NCBI GenBank assembly: GCA_946887085.1
Contig: CAMPKG010000202.1
Span: forward strand, 1-6,145
Direction of reading: 5' to 3'
Source of the DNA: an uncultured Sphingobacteriales bacterium
GTDB lineage: Bacteria > Bacteroidota > Bacteroidia > Chitinophagales > Chitinophagaceae
Length of the DNA stretch: 6,145 nt
The position numbers and the translations under genes are program-made. Below, in pieces: positions 5,845 to 6,145 of this stretch (positions within the stretch are counted from its first letter, which is position 1; every line of letters begins with the position of its first letter). The notes beneath the pieces are model-generated. The model searched no databases, was not told the DNA's origin, and worked only from the letters and a program-made list of their open reading frames with translations.

Positions 5845-6145
5845 ATGAAACAATCATGGAAATATTCCATTTTTTTACTTTGCATGATTTCAGCAGCCTG
5901 TGGCAATACTGACACGGGTGCCGACAATCCTTTATTTAATCGACCTCCGCTCAAAGAGGTCAGCGCACAAATAAAAGAAGATCCTGACCGCGCAGACCTG
6001 TACTTCAATCGCGGCCGAATGCTTGACCGCATGGACGAAGACTCGCTGGCGTTGATCGACTATAAGAAAGCTGTCTCGCTCGATTCATCACGGGCCGAAT
6101 ATTTCAGCGCAATAGGTGATGTATTATTTGAGCATCAGGATATCA
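5845..6145 (+). CDS. TPR-repeat lipoprotein, N-terminal part
   Basis: The gene runs off the right edge after 100 codons. From the ATG at 5845 it starts with a lipoprotein signal peptide: MKQSWK, a hydrophobic core and lipobox SAAC giving lipidated Cys19. An ATG at 5833 is in frame but would add four residues and overlaps the -7 motif. After a short linker, residues 50-83 fit a tetratricopeptide repeat: Gly57, Leu60, Ala69, Tyr73 and Ala76 fall at consensus positions 8, 11, 20, 24 and 27. A second repeat begins at about residue 84 (AEYFSAIGDVLF, Gly91). TPR domains mediate protein-protein contacts; here they would face the periplasm or the outer-membrane surface. Partners are unknown. It starts 37 bp after the frameshifted membrane gene, on the same strand. 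Confidence 0.85.
   Translation, partial: MKQSWKYSIFLLCMISAACGNTDTGADNPLFNRPPLKEVSAQIKEDPDRADLYFNRGRMLDRMDEDSLALIDYKKAVSLDSSRAEYFSAIGDVLFEHQDI

Overview
The window looks like chromosomal DNA of a Bacteroidota bacterium, probably near Chitinophagaceae. This rests on family resemblance only. Supporting signs are start codons without Shine-Dalgarno sequences, promoter-like TTTG / TAnnTTTG motifs, many small lipoproteins, a Bacteroidota-type MazG-like protein, and an outer-membrane barrel protein ending in aromatic residues. No mobile element, CRISPR array, tRNA or rRNA was seen.

Layout. Positions 1-206 hold no convincing gene, but they carry the best promoter match in the window (108-139). It points at a small, very basic ORF (207-365) containing a GC-rich patch. 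A MazG-like nucleotide pyrophosphohydrolase (409-750, minus) follows, divergent from a two-gene unit on the plus strand: a MoxR-type AAA+ ATPase (920-1882) and, 3 bp later, a DinB-like/DUF1569 protein (1886-2356). A compact hairpin at 2361-2378 closes that unit and probably also ends the convergent lipoprotein gene (2404-2850, minus). A second lipoprotein gene (2999-3496, plus) diverges from the first. Two hairpins (3654-3722) then separate it from a convergent gene for a secreted protein with a CxxCxxC motif (3739-4554, minus).

The right end is a plus-strand run of envelope genes: an outer-membrane barrel-like protein (4751-5455), a small two-helix membrane protein whose frame is broken by one base (5500-5807), and the start of a TPR lipoprotein (5845 to the window edge).

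The MoxR and DUF1569 genes are the only tight operon. MoxR ATPases usually sit beside DUF58/VWA (Bat) genes; none is present downstream here. Five or six of the nine better-supported genes encode exported or membrane proteins, so the region is mostly envelope functions of unknown role. I see no clear sign of a new defence or biosynthetic system. The points most worth checking are the frameshifted membrane gene, the promoter-backed small ORF, the isolated MoxR-DUF1569 pair and the CxxCxxC secreted protein.
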